Made by a program: the position numbers and the translations under genes. 64,000 bases of DNA from Paenibacillus sp. PL91 (GTDB lineage: Bacteria; Bacillota; Bacilli; Paenibacillales; Paenibacillaceae). The notes below the pieces were generated by a model. That model was not told where the DNA came from. It made no database searches and saw nothing but the letters and a program-made list of their open reading frames with translations. The stretch is from assembly GCF_012935325.2 (NCBI RefSeq), contig NZ_JABBYG020000007.1:124001-188000 (forward strand), in the 5' to 3' direction. Positions 44,294 through 52,589 of this stretch are shown piece after piece; the stretch's first letter is position 1, and every line of letters begins with the position of its first letter.

Positions 44294-45165
44294 AGGACGA
44301 GGCTTCAAGAGATAGGCTGGCTTCCTTAGAGCAGAGCGATGCAACCATCATAGAAGACGAGTCCGCCTTGAGTGCAGGAACTTCATCAAATAATAGCGAT
44401 GCAGCAAGCCTTTCCGAGGAGGAGCTGCTTCAAAACGGAATGCTTTGCTCGCTCACCCAGCGAGTCATGATTATTAGTCCGCTGCCCGAACGGGTCAAGA
44501 GCTTACTCGTGGCGTTGTCGTCCGAGTGCTTCGATGTGTTTTCGCTGCATGATTTCAACAAAAGCATGCTGCAAAGCCTGCAGCCGGAGCTGCTTGTTTA
44601 TGATGCGATTCCAGTTGTGCACGCGTCAAGCGGCAATACGCTGCAGGCAGGGGCGGAATTGCTGGAATCTGCCGATATGCATGCCGTTCCTGTCCTGATT
44701 TTATTGGATCAGAAGTCATATGATACGCGCGGTACCTTCGCCCTTGGAGCGGCGGAGCTGCTTGTGTGGCCGGCTAAGCCGGAGCAAGCGATCAAGCAAA
44801 TCAACCGCATGCTGCTGAATCGGCCGAATGGCGCTGCGAAGGCAGCAATGGACGATATTCGCTCGTTCAAGGATATTACGGTCGATCTGAAGAAAATGAC
44901 AGTGGATCGCGACGGCCAGCGCATCGAGCTCACGAAGACGGAATATGATTTGCTGCTCCATTTCATGTCCTCGGACGGCTCTGTCCTTACGCGGGAGTCT
45001 TTGCTTGATACGGTATGGGGCTTGCAATTCTATGGCGGCAGCAACTTGGTTGACGCGCATATTAAGAGCTTGCGCAAAAAACTAAAGGACAGCGCCGTAT
45101 CTCCAAAATATATTGTGACGGTACGCGGCACAGGCTACCGGCTTGCGGATCATCGCGACCGATAA
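44272..45165 (+). CDS. OmpR/PhoB-type winged-helix regulator with degenerate receiver
   Basis: 297 aa. The C-terminal 95 residues are an OmpR winged helix (VDRDGQRIELTKTEYDLLLH, then RESLLDTVWG and VDAHIKSLRKKLKD, ending TVRGTGYRL). The middle resembles a receiver domain: PELLVYDAIP has an Asp at the usual phosphorylation position, but the acidic pair normally found after strand 1 is missing (RVMIISPLP). An acidic, Ser-rich N-terminal extension of about 60 residues precedes it. The ATG at 44272 follows GAGGGGG and overlaps the Fur-family gene by 22 bases, so the two are translationally coupled. No histidine kinase is adjacent. It may take part in oxidative-stress control with its neighbour. 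Confidence 0.85.
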   Translation: MRDEAIIKDEASRDRLASLEQSDATIIEDESALSAGTSSNNSDAASLSEEELLQNGMLCSLTQRVMIISPLPERVKSLLVALSSECFDVFSLHDFNKSMLQSLQPELLVYDAIPVVHASSGNTLQAGAELLESADMHAVPVLILLDQKSYDTRGTFALGAAELLVWPAKPEQAIKQINRMLLNRPNGAAKAAMDDIRSFKDITVDLKKMTVDRDGQRIELTKTEYDLLLHFMSSDGSVLTRESLLDTVWGLQFYGGSNLVDAHIKSLRKKLKDSAVSPKYIVTVRGTGYRLADHRDR

Positions 45166-45292
45166 GTATATGGAGCTCTTTCCTGCTGCTTGATGCGGCA
45201 GGGAGGCTGGCTGCTCTTCATGAAATGTTCATCGAGTATTCATAGTGTTTTCATGACAGTCCATCACAGATTCGATATGATTAGTTTAAAGA

Positions 45293-45309
45293 TTTAGACC
45301 AAGTCTAAA
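45293..45309. promoter_or_regulatory. PerR-type operator upstream of catalase
   Basis: TTTAGAC-CAA-GTCTAAA, a perfect 7-3-7 inverted repeat, 28 bases before the katA start codon. It matches the box before the Fur-family gene. Confidence 0.75.
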
Positions 45310-45336
45310 TATACAAACTATCGATGAGGTGCTATC

Positions 45337-46791
45337 ATGGAAAACTATTTAACGACCAATCTAGGAACGCCAGTAGGCGATAATCAAAGCTCTCGAACGG
45401 CAGGACAGCGCGGACCCGCATTATTAGAGGATTACCATCTGCTTGAGAAGCTGGCGCATTTTGATCGGGAGCGCATACCAGAGCGCGTCGTGCATGCAAG
45501 AGGAGCAGGTGCACACGGCGTGTTCCGTACAGAGGTCAGCATGAAGGCTCACACGAGGGCTCATTTTATGCATGAAGCTGGCGTGGAAACACCGGTGTTC
45601 GTACGGTTTTCGACCGTTATCAACGGAACGGGCTCACCGGAGACGGCGCGTGATCCGCGCGGCTTCGCAGTTAAATTTTACACACAGGAAGGCAATTACG
45701 ACATTGTAGGCAACCATTTGCCCGTATTTTTTATCCGCGATGCAATGAAGTTCCCTGATATGGTTCATTCCTTGAAGCCTGCGCCAAATACGAATTTACA
45801 AGATCCAGCGCGCTACTGGGATTTCATGACGCTATCGCCGGAATCTACTCATATGCTGACTTGGCTGTTTTCGGATGACGGGACGCCTGCCACTTACCGC
45901 GAAATGGATGGCTTTGGCGTACATGCCTTCAAATGGATAAACGATGCGGGCAAGCCAACCTTTGTCAAATATAAATGGAAGTCGCTGCAAGGGGTGCGCA
46001 ACTTTACGGCGGCAGAGGCAAGCGAGATGCAGGGCAAAGATTTTAATCACGCAACCCGCGACCTTCATGATGCGATCGAGCTTGGCAACTTCCCAGAGTG
46101 GGAGCTTCACGTGCAGCTGATGCCGGTTGATCATGTAGAGCGGTATGCGTTTGATCCGCTTGATCCCACGAAGGTATGGCCGGAGGATATGTATCCGCTG
46201 CAAAAGATAGGAACGATGACATTAAATCGTAATCCGGTCAACTATTTTGCAGAGGTGGAGCAGTCGGCCTTCTCGCCTAGCGCGTTAGTGCCGGGCATCG
46301 AACCGTCTGAGGACAAGCTGCTGCAGGGCCGTTTGTTCTCCTATCCGGACACGCAGCGTTACCGCTTGGGCGCGAACTACCTGCATATTCCGGTGAATTG
46401 TCCTTATGCGCCTGTGCGCAACTATCAGCGGGATGGCGCGATGACGATGCAGGCTAACCCGTCTTCAGTCAATTACGAGCCTAACAGCTCGTCGGAGAGC
46501 CCGAAGGAGGCACCAGCATACGCCGATTCCTATGTTCCCCTTCAAGGCTCGGCTGGCCGCCAAAAGATCGACAAAACCGACGACTTCACCCAAGCTGGCG
46601 AGCGCTACCGCTCTTTGCCGGAGGAGCAGCAGGCGAATCTTATCGCCAACGTGGTTGGCGAGCTGAAGCAAACAAATGACGATATTAGGCTCCGCGCCAT
46701 CTGCAACTTTTTCCGTGCCGACCGGACGTTTGGCATGAAGCTATCGCAGGCGCTCGACGTTGATATCAGCAAGTTTATCCCGAGGGGATAA
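45337..46791 (+). CDS. katA: Monofunctional heme catalase
   Basis: 484 aa small-subunit clade 3 catalase, which splits H2O2 into water and oxygen in the cytoplasm. Distal His53 lies in RVVHARGAGAHG. FSTVINGTGSPETARDPRG and FFIRDAMKFPDMVHS follow, and the proximal heme ligand Tyr342 lies in RYRLGANYLHIPVN. GAGGTG precedes the ATG. The operator at 45293-45309 and the Fur-family gene upstream suggest peroxide induction. A strong terminator follows. Confidence 0.97.
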   Translation: MENYLTTNLGTPVGDNQSSRTAGQRGPALLEDYHLLEKLAHFDRERIPERVVHARGAGAHGVFRTEVSMKAHTRAHFMHEAGVETPVFVRFSTVINGTGSPETARDPRGFAVKFYTQEGNYDIVGNHLPVFFIRDAMKFPDMVHSLKPAPNTNLQDPARYWDFMTLSPESTHMLTWLFSDDGTPATYREMDGFGVHAFKWINDAGKPTFVKYKWKSLQGVRNFTAAEASEMQGKDFNHATRDLHDAIELGNFPEWELHVQLMPVDHVERYAFDPLDPTKVWPEDMYPLQKIGTMTLNRNPVNYFAEVEQSAFSPSALVPGIEPSEDKLLQGRLFSYPDTQRYRLGANYLHIPVNCPYAPVRNYQRDGAMTMQANPSSVNYEPNSSSESPKEAPAYADSYVPLQGSAGRQKIDKTDDFTQAGERYRSLPEEQQANLIANVVGELKQTNDDIRLRAICNFFRADRTFGMKLSQALDVDISKFIPRG

Positions 46792-46798
46792 TGCAATT

Positions 46799-46828
46799 AG
46801 GGGAGGCATGCCTTGTGCCTCCCCTTTT
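46799..46828 (+). terminator. Terminator after katA
   Basis: AGGGGAGGCA (46799-46808) pairs with TGCCTCCCCT (46816-46825), followed by TTT. Confidence 0.9.
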
Positions 46829-46916
46829 ATGCGTTTATTTGGTTATTTGGCAGAGCTCAGTGAAATTTTTTGGGCTTGTTATAGGGTAAAGACTTTTTCA
46901 TTGTGAATAAGCAATT

Positions 46917-47228
46917 TTAAAGACCCTTTCCGCCGATAGGCTTTAGCCGTAACGGCTCTACACCTGCAATAAGCGGCCGTGCCTGTTGAATCAACGCTAT
47001 AGTTTGTTCATCCTTCAGCGAAGCGGCATGGGCATCTGCGTCTTTCCATAGCTCGGTTACCCAGATCGCATCAGGGTCGTCTTCGGAGACGTTGACGATG
47101 TAGAGCTCGCAGCTTGGGTTGGACTGAAGTCCTTCTGCCGCGTGGAGCAGCATTTGTGCAAGCTCTTCCCGTTTGCCCGGCTGAGCGATTAATTTTCCGT
47201 ACATCGTAAATTTGGTCATTGGTTTCAT
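46917..47228 (-). CDS. Antibiotic biosynthesis monooxygenase (ABM) domain protein
   Basis: 103 aa ferredoxin-like fold of the YgiN/ABM family: FTMYGKLIAQPGKREELAQM, then CELYIVNVSEDDPDAIWVTE and LWKDADAHAASL. Relatives are quinol monooxygenases or cofactor-free oxygenases, but many are uncharacterised. The ATG at 47228 overlaps the stop of the upstream regulator (ATGA), which suggests coupling; a second ATG at 47219 has better spacing from AAAGGA. It probably forms an operon with the WYL regulator. Confidence 0.86.
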   Translation of the reverse strand: MKPMTKFTMYGKLIAQPGKREELAQMLLHAAEGLQSNPSCELYIVNVSEDDPDAIWVTELWKDADAHAASLKDEQTIALIQQARPLIAGVEPLRLKPIGGKGL

Positions 47229-48214
47229 CCTTTCGATTCTGTTGTTGGGTTCAACATAGCTCCATAATGCGCGGCGAGACTGCTGCTTATCTCTGCCAAT
47301 TTTTCAATGAGATTGCTCGGCTCAAGGATGGTCAGCGCTTTGCCATATGGGAGTAGAAAGTAAGGGACGTAGGATAGGAGGGAGGAGGCGCCTAGTTGGA
47401 ACAAAGCTTCCTCCTCCGATCGCTCCACTAAGGCATGTCCGAATAGCCAGTGTCGCTGCAGCTCATTCAGCACTTGCTCGTGCGCGCGCACCCTAAACGC
47501 AATAAGTTTTTCCGTCCCAAGAGAATCAGGCAGCAGCTGCCCCATCAGGAAGTCTTTGGAGGAGAAATCAGCAGGGCGTTCAAATCGGTTTCCAGCCTCC
47601 ATGATGCGCAAAATTCGATCCACCCGGAAGCTGCGCAAGGATTGCCGCAGCCGGCAGAAGCCAACCGTGTACCAGCTGCCCTTCCAGTGAATGATGCCAT
47701 AAGGATCGTATTCTCTTAAGACGGCAGACCCTCTTCCTTTGTCATAATCAATCATAATGGATTGACCTCGCGCACAAGCCTCCTCCAGCTCCTGAAGGAT
47801 AGATGCCTTGTGGCTTGCGACCGGGGGAGAGATGACGGAGAGGCCGTGGCTGTGGCGATGAAGATACTCCGATTGTTCTTCGTTCGTATACAGCTTGAGC
47901 TTGTCGATGGCCCGGCTTAAAGCCTCTGTGAAGGGATAACCGGCTGCTTCGGCGAAGACGGACGCTTGCATCAATGCTTTCTGCTCCTCCGAATCGAACA
48001 TAAGAGGGGTGTCGGCGAAGCGGCCAATGATCTGAAAGCCGCCGTTTGGCCCGGATTCCGCCATGATCGGCGCACCGCTTGCGCATAGGGAATCGATGCA
48101 GCGGTAGACGGTTCGAATATGAATCTCGAGTTCATCAGACAACTGTCTCGCCGTCATCTTTCTGCCGGACCGGAGCAGCCATAGGATGGACAGCATCGAG
48201 TCTGCTTTGGACAT
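47225..48214 (-). CDS. HTH-WYL domain transcriptional regulator (YafY type)
   Basis: 329 aa. The N-terminal HTH reads LLRSGRKMTARQLSDELEIH, then RTVYRCIDSLCASG. A WYL domain (about 140-230) includes EYDPYGIIHWKGSWYTVGF and the FRVDRI motif, and a C-terminal WCX-like region follows. WYL domains bind small ligands or nucleic acids. AGAAGGT lies upstream of the ATG. It is coupled to the ABM gene, which it probably controls. Confidence 0.92.
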   Translation of the reverse strand: MSKADSMLSILWLLRSGRKMTARQLSDELEIHIRTVYRCIDSLCASGAPIMAESGPNGGFQIIGRFADTPLMFDSEEQKALMQASVFAEAAGYPFTEALSRAIDKLKLYTNEEQSEYLHRHSHGLSVISPPVASHKASILQELEEACARGQSIMIDYDKGRGSAVLREYDPYGIIHWKGSWYTVGFCRLRQSLRSFRVDRILRIMEAGNRFERPADFSSKDFLMGQLLPDSLGTEKLIAFRVRAHEQVLNELQRHWLFGHALVERSEEEALFQLGASSLLSYVPYFLLPYGKALTILEPSNLIEKLAEISSSLAAHYGAMLNPTTESKG

Positions 48215-48265
48215 ATTGGTTCATACCTTCTTTTTTGATGATGAGTTGTAGTTATCATAACGATT

Positions 48266-48763
48266 CTACACGAGCGGCTCCATTCCTTTTTGGAGCCAGC
48301 TTTCGTAGGTGGGACCATAAATCTCCGGAACCAATAGCCCGGCTTGCCGCATAAGCACGGTCATCTGTCCGCGATGATGCGCTTGATGCAGGACGGCAAA
48401 GTGCAAGGAGGCTCCGTTGCTCCATTCCTCGCCCATGACGGTTTGTGTAGCGGCAAGGGTATCCTCGTTCCACTGCGACTGCACGGCATCCAGCAAGGAA
48501 CGTGCGATTTTGCTATAGGCTTTCGCGATTTCAGCTGCTGAGTCAGGCGCTGAGTTGTTCTGCGGTTGCGATTCTAGCTCTAGACCGAGTGTAGATATGA
48601 ATCCGATCGACGTGACAAGATGCCAAGCCAGCGTTCCTAGCGTCCTGCGGCCGCTCATGATGGCTTGCGCCAGCGAATCATCCGTCAATGTCTTCAGTAC
48701 ATTCTCCGTCCTGCGCGTTTCTTGTTCCCATTCCGTTGCGAATTGCTCCAGCGTTGTGTACAC
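48266..48763 (-). CDS. DinB-family metalloprotein
   Basis: 165 aa four-helix bundle of the DinB/YfiT superfamily. The metal-ligand histidines are visible in TLGTLAWHLVTS and in LHQAHHRGQM. Family members are metal-dependent thiol transferases or unknown enzymes. The start is decided by the ribosome site: GGAGG lies seven bases before the GTG at 48763, but only one base before an ATG at 48769. A longer open frame upstream has no site and no similarity to the family. Confidence 0.88.
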   Translation of the reverse strand: MYTTLEQFATEWEQETRRTENVLKTLTDDSLAQAIMSGRRTLGTLAWHLVTSIGFISTLGLELESQPQNNSAPDSAAEIAKAYSKIARSLLDAVQSQWNEDTLAATQTVMGEEWSNGASLHFAVLHQAHHRGQMTVLMRQAGLLVPEIYGPTYESWLQKGMEPLV

Positions 48764-48914
48764 AATCATTCCTCCAATGGCATTTTTGTCGTTCCTATTG
48801 CCAAGTATACCTAACGATTGCTGACAGTTACGGTCAGTGATTATTCTAGCCAAGCGAATAAATTGAGGGAACGATAATAGCATATTCATCTGCTTGGCGC
48901 GGCTGGAGCAGCGC

Positions 48915-49200
48915 TGTGACCTGGTATCGTACCAATAACGGACACCTTCTGCTGGTATAAATAACAATAGAACCTCCCTGTCAAACCGTATCTGAGACCC
49001 GATCCCGATACTTACTGATAGGAAAACCCCTCGCTAACCGCATGTCTGTAACCCGATACCGCACCAAATAACAGGAAAACCTCCCGCTAATTACTAGTCA
49101 GAGGCGCGATATCGACCAATAACAGGATAAACTCCTGTTAATTTAGTGAAATTTCCATTTCGAGGGCTTAAACAAGAAATTAACTGGAGAAATTCCAGTT
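48915..49200. repeat. Degenerate intergenic repeats with hairpins
   Basis: About four diverged units of roughly 53-60 bases share CCGATAxCG-ACCAATAACAGGA. The last two units carry 19-base hairpins, AACAGGA-N5-TCCTGTT at 49122-49140 and AACTGGA-N5-TCCAGTT at 49182-49200, exactly 60 bases apart. This looks like a decayed small interspersed repeat of the BOX or REP kind. Confidence 0.55.
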
Positions 49201-49600
49201 AAAATCATCCAAGTGTGGTGGTTAGTGCATTTGAGTAGGCTGCCGCGGGTTTTCTTCCATAGTGAACTAAGCTGAACATGGAATCTTTTCCGACTTGCAC
49301 CTCCTTGTTGGAGAGGAGATAACACAAGCCCAGTCGAATGTCGTTCGATAAATCCGCTAGTGAGGCGTTAAACATATTTTGGTGTTGAGTCCAAAATGAA
49401 AGGGAACTGGCTAGTTGGTTCACGAAAGTATTTTGGGGCTTGGTTGTGGGGGACTAACGCGCATTTTGGCGCAGCTTATATGTTGTGAGAGGGTTGATGT
49501 TTGAGAAGTCGGTTTGGAAGTGGAGGCTACTAGAACAATTTTCAAACTAGGACTAGTCCTATCCCGCTAGTTGCCCTATAATCAGAGGCAAGAGACGAAG
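49201..49600. other. Gene-poor stretch between DinB and the nuclease-HTH gene
   Basis: No convincing gene. A leftward open frame of about 80 codons ending near 49205 has protein-like composition but no ribosome site. TATAAT at 49577-49582 and the palindrome GGACTAGTCC at 49551-49560 may belong to the promoter of the next gene. Confidence 0.4.
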
Positions 49601-49651
49601 AACGCCCCGTTAACACTCCTAGGTGAGTGATAGCGGGGCGTTTTCTATTTT
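49601..49651 (+). terminator. Terminator hairpin in the leader of the nuclease-HTH gene
   Basis: AACGCCCCGTTA (49601-49612) pairs with TAGCGGGGCGTT (49631-49642) with one G-U pair, followed by TTCTATTTT. It lies only 14 bases before the start codon, and no rightward gene lies upstream, so it may act as an attenuator. Confidence 0.78.
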
Positions 49652-49664
49652 CCAGAGAGGATGT

Positions 49665-50345
49665 ATGCAAATGGGATATGAAGAAGCGCATCGCTCCTTT
49701 ATACAGGAGCATATCGACAATAGGTCGGGAGAACGCCGGGGCAAGCTGGAGAGAGGGCATGGACACGCTGAGTCGTTGTTTTTGCGCAATGTATGGTGGC
49801 CTCTTCGGGGGGACTTTCAGCATCTGCATCCTGAGTATGAGGTGTTGGACTGGCGGGGAAGATCCTATTTTGCTGATTTTGCTTGGCTTCCAGGAAGGGT
49901 AAAGCTGATTTTTGAAATCAAAGGTTTTGCTTCGCATGTACGCGATATGGATCGGCAAAAATATTGCAACGAACTAAACCGGGAAGCTTTCCTGCACGCG
50001 ATGGGCTTTCATGTTATCTCGTTCGCTTACGATGACGTAGAGAAAAATCCCGGACTTTGCATGACGATGCTTCGCATGGTGACGAGCAGGTATCAATCCG
50101 GGCAGTCACCGATCACGCGTGCCCTGCTTGCCGAGAAAGAAATTATTCGGCTTGCGATTCAGCGAGCTGAGCCCATTCGGCCCAAGGACGTGGAGCGCCA
50201 CTTTGAAATAGACCAAAAAACGGCGGTTAACCTATTGCAAAAGCTATGCGCCAAGGGCTGGCTGCTGCCCTATTATCGCGGCAATCGTGAACGGATCGTC
50301 CGATATGAGCTTGCTCATGATTTCATTCGTTACTTAGATGACTAG
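49665..50345 (+). CDS. PD-(D/E)XK nuclease-like protein with C-terminal winged helix
   Basis: 226 aa. The nuclease motif is visible as Glu36 (GHGHAE), Asp71 (SYFADFAWL) and Glu84-x-Lys86 (IFEIKGF), an arrangement like DUF559 and Vsr-type endonucleases. The last 70 residues form a winged helix (IRPKDVERHFEIDQKTAVNL). No methyltransferase is adjacent, so it is not an obvious restriction system; repair or mobile-DNA control is possible. AGAGAGG precedes two in-frame ATGs at 49665 and 49671. A terminator hairpin in the leader suggests controlled expression. Confidence 0.72.
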   Translation: MQMGYEEAHRSFIQEHIDNRSGERRGKLERGHGHAESLFLRNVWWPLRGDFQHLHPEYEVLDWRGRSYFADFAWLPGRVKLIFEIKGFASHVRDMDRQKYCNELNREAFLHAMGFHVISFAYDDVEKNPGLCMTMLRMVTSRYQSGQSPITRALLAEKEIIRLAIQRAEPIRPKDVERHFEIDQKTAVNLLQKLCAKGWLLPYYRGNRERIVRYELAHDFIRYLDD

Positions 50346-50477
50346 GAGAATACGGTTTGATTTTGCTTGTAGGAAGCTGCATAAAAAAATTACTCGAATG
50401 ATGCGGGGTTACCGATCTCGATAACAGCAATCCCGCGTAGATTCTAGTAGATTGATGAATTTTGCATACTCTATTAT

Positions 50478-50996
50478 TTAGATCCAATATCTCTTAATCA
50501 CGTTGCCGTTTTCTTCCACGAAGGAGGTGTCCTGTACACCGCCATTGCGGATAATCGTTCTCTCCGAGGCGATATTGCTTTCGTTGCATACGACAAGCGC
50601 CTTGTGGATTCCTAGCAGCCGCGCTTCCTCTAAGGCTAACGCCAATAGCTTAGTCGCATAGCCTTTGCCTCGCTCGGATGGGCGAATGCCGTAGCCGATG
50701 TGACCGCCGCTATTCCTCAGCTTCTCGGTAAGACGATGTCGAATGTTCACGGCTCCGACGATCTGTTCGTCCTCAGCTACAAGCCAGAAGGTAGAGTCAG
50801 GCACCCAGCCCTCGTTCAAACGCTCGCCTTTCTCGTTAGCAAGCAAAGTCTGCACCATGCCCTGGAAATCGGTTGGGTCTATACCGACCACCCAGGGAAC
50901 AACATCTTCTCCGCTATCCATCCACTCCTGATAAAATGCCAAATAGGCTTCTTCTAATTCCAATGCCGGCCTGACTAATGCGACACTTGCTGCCAT
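50478..50996 (-). CDS. GNAT-family N-acetyltransferase
   Basis: 172 aa. The acetyl-CoA binding core has FWLVAEDEQIVGAVNIRHRL, then HIGYGIRPSERGKGYATKLL (motif A, with RGKGYA as the pyrophosphate loop), followed by VCNESNIASERTIIRNGG. It probably acetylates a small amine or a protein N terminus; the substrate is unknown. GGAAGGTGGGG lies just before the ATG at 50996. It is a single gene. Confidence 0.92.
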   Translation of the reverse strand: MAASVALVRPALELEEAYLAFYQEWMDSGEDVVPWVVGIDPTDFQGMVQTLLANEKGERLNEGWVPDSTFWLVAEDEQIVGAVNIRHRLTEKLRNSGGHIGYGIRPSERGKGYATKLLALALEEARLLGIHKALVVCNESNIASERTIIRNGGVQDTSFVEENGNVIKRYWI

Positions 50997-51099
50997 AAAG
51001 TCCCCACCTTCCACGAATAATCAAAAATGATTCTTTTCTGTATTATACCGATTTATTGCTGCTTCACAACACACAAATAGCCGCAAAACCTATGTAATC

Positions 51100-51143
51100 A
51101 AAAAAACAGCCCATTTCAATCGATAACCTCGAAAGAAACGGAC
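51100..51143 (-). terminator. Terminator of the fucosidase gene
   Basis: On the minus strand, GTCCGTTTC (complement of 51135-51143) pairs with GAAATGGGC (complement of 51109-51117) with two G-U pairs, followed after TG by seven T. Confidence 0.72.
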
Positions 51144-51154
51144 CTTTTTTAGTA

Positions 51155-52387
51155 TCAGCAGCAATAAGCTGCAAAGCTCCGTATCAGAGCTGTTTCCACG
51201 CTGGACGTCACCCGAAGCCTAAGCTGCTTGGTATGAACCGCGTCAAACCGATCGATCTTTTTGTGGCCGATGGCGCTTCCTTTGACCAGCTCGACCCATT
51301 GTCCCTGCTGCTCTGCCTCAAGTACGTAAGAGCGAATGCGTTCGCCGTGGGCGATGTCTTCCATTAATATCACGTGATTGACTTCGGTCGCAGACTCAAA
51401 CGCTAGGAGGATCGAATCGCCCTCGCCAACCGTTTGGGCAATGGGACTGGAAAATCTTCTCTTGATTTCACTAGTGAGCTCAAGCAGTCGGTTAACGTCC
51501 GCCTCTGGCAGCAGCCCCCGGTTATCGGGTGCCAGATTTAGCAAGAGCGTAGCGCCATGTCCAACAGAGCGATAATAAATATCGAGCAGGTTGTCCAGCG
51601 AACGAAGCGTATGTTCATCATTCGGATGCCAGAACCAGCGGTCCTTGCGAATCGGCACATCGCACTCGGCAGGCACCCACGACGGGGTTTCCGGCAGCCA
51701 AGCGGCCATATCATCCGTGTACATGCTTAGTTTGGCTGATTCATTCGTGTTCCAGCACGGATAAGAAGCAACGCCGTCCTCATTGCCCACCCACCGAATG
51801 GTTGGAATCCCCATGTTGAAAATCATCGCATCCGGCTGATACTGATTCACAAGGCCAATGATGCGTCTCCAGTCGTATTCTCTGCCATGCGATCCGGCTC
51901 CGTCGAACCAGAGCTCGACCAGCGGTCCGTACTGCGTTAGCAATTCCGTAATCTGAGCAGCGTAAAAATCGTCATATGCCTCCTTGTCTGAATAACAAGG
52001 CTCATGCCGATCCCACGGCGACAAATACAATCCAAAGCGGATGCCCTCTTCCTTGCAAGCATCAGCAACCTCACGCACGACGTCGCCTTGCCCATTTTTC
52101 CAAGGGCTTGATTTAACGGAATAATCGGTTGTTTTTGTCGGCCATAAACAGAAGCCATCATGATGCTTGGCTGTTAAAATAAAGTAAGCGAACCCGGCTT
52201 GTTTAGCCGTGCGAACCCACTGCCGTGCATCAAGCTGCGTAGGGTTGAACAGCTCCGGCGAATCATTGCCCTCTCCCCATTCCTGATCGCAAAAGGTATT
52301 CATCCCAAAATGGCAAAACATCCCGAGCTCCATATCCTGCCACTGAAGCTGCTGTTTCGTGGGCTTTGCTAGTCCTGTATCATTCAT
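51155..52387 (-). CDS. Alpha-L-fucosidase, GH29
   Basis: 410 aa retaining glycosidase without a signal peptide, so cytoplasmic. GH29 segments are GMFCHFGMNTF, AYFILTAKHHDGFCLWPT, FGLYLSPWD and LVELWFDGAG, where Asp162 is the likely nucleophile. A short C-terminal beta domain follows. AAAGGGG precedes the ATG. It is divergent from an AraC regulator whose gene starts about 200 bases away, and is likely controlled by it. It would release fucose from imported oligosaccharides. Confidence 0.93.
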   Translation of the reverse strand: MNDTGLAKPTKQQLQWQDMELGMFCHFGMNTFCDQEWGEGNDSPELFNPTQLDARQWVRTAKQAGFAYFILTAKHHDGFCLWPTKTTDYSVKSSPWKNGQGDVVREVADACKEEGIRFGLYLSPWDRHEPCYSDKEAYDDFYAAQITELLTQYGPLVELWFDGAGSHGREYDWRRIIGLVNQYQPDAMIFNMGIPTIRWVGNEDGVASYPCWNTNESAKLSMYTDDMAAWLPETPSWVPAECDVPIRKDRWFWHPNDEHTLRSLDNLLDIYYRSVGHGATLLLNLAPDNRGLLPEADVNRLLELTSEIKRRFSSPIAQTVGEGDSILLAFESATEVNHVILMEDIAHGERIRSYVLEAEQQGQWVELVKGSAIGHKKIDRFDAVHTKQLRLRVTSSVETALIRSFAAYCC

Positions 52388-52589
52388 TGTAATAATCCCC
52401 TTTCGAATAATGTGTCATACGATAATCCTTTGCTTATCGTGCTGTGCTTCCTTCATTAAAGCGCTGTCTCGCTTTCCATTACCGTGCTATTCTTTCATTG
52501 TAAGATGCGAAAACAGGGAAATGAATGTATAATAATATGAGGTTTTTGCACAATAGTAAGCTATCTTCATGAAAGGGATGTGTGGAAGG

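Noticed and set aside
48915-49200. CRISPR array
   Set aside because: The units are diverged, there are no spacers of constant length between identical repeats, and no cas genes are present.
49205-49423. Leftward open frame of about 72 codons in the gene-poor stretch
   Set aside because: The composition looks protein-like, but there is no ribosome site or terminator and I recognise no family; possibly a remnant.
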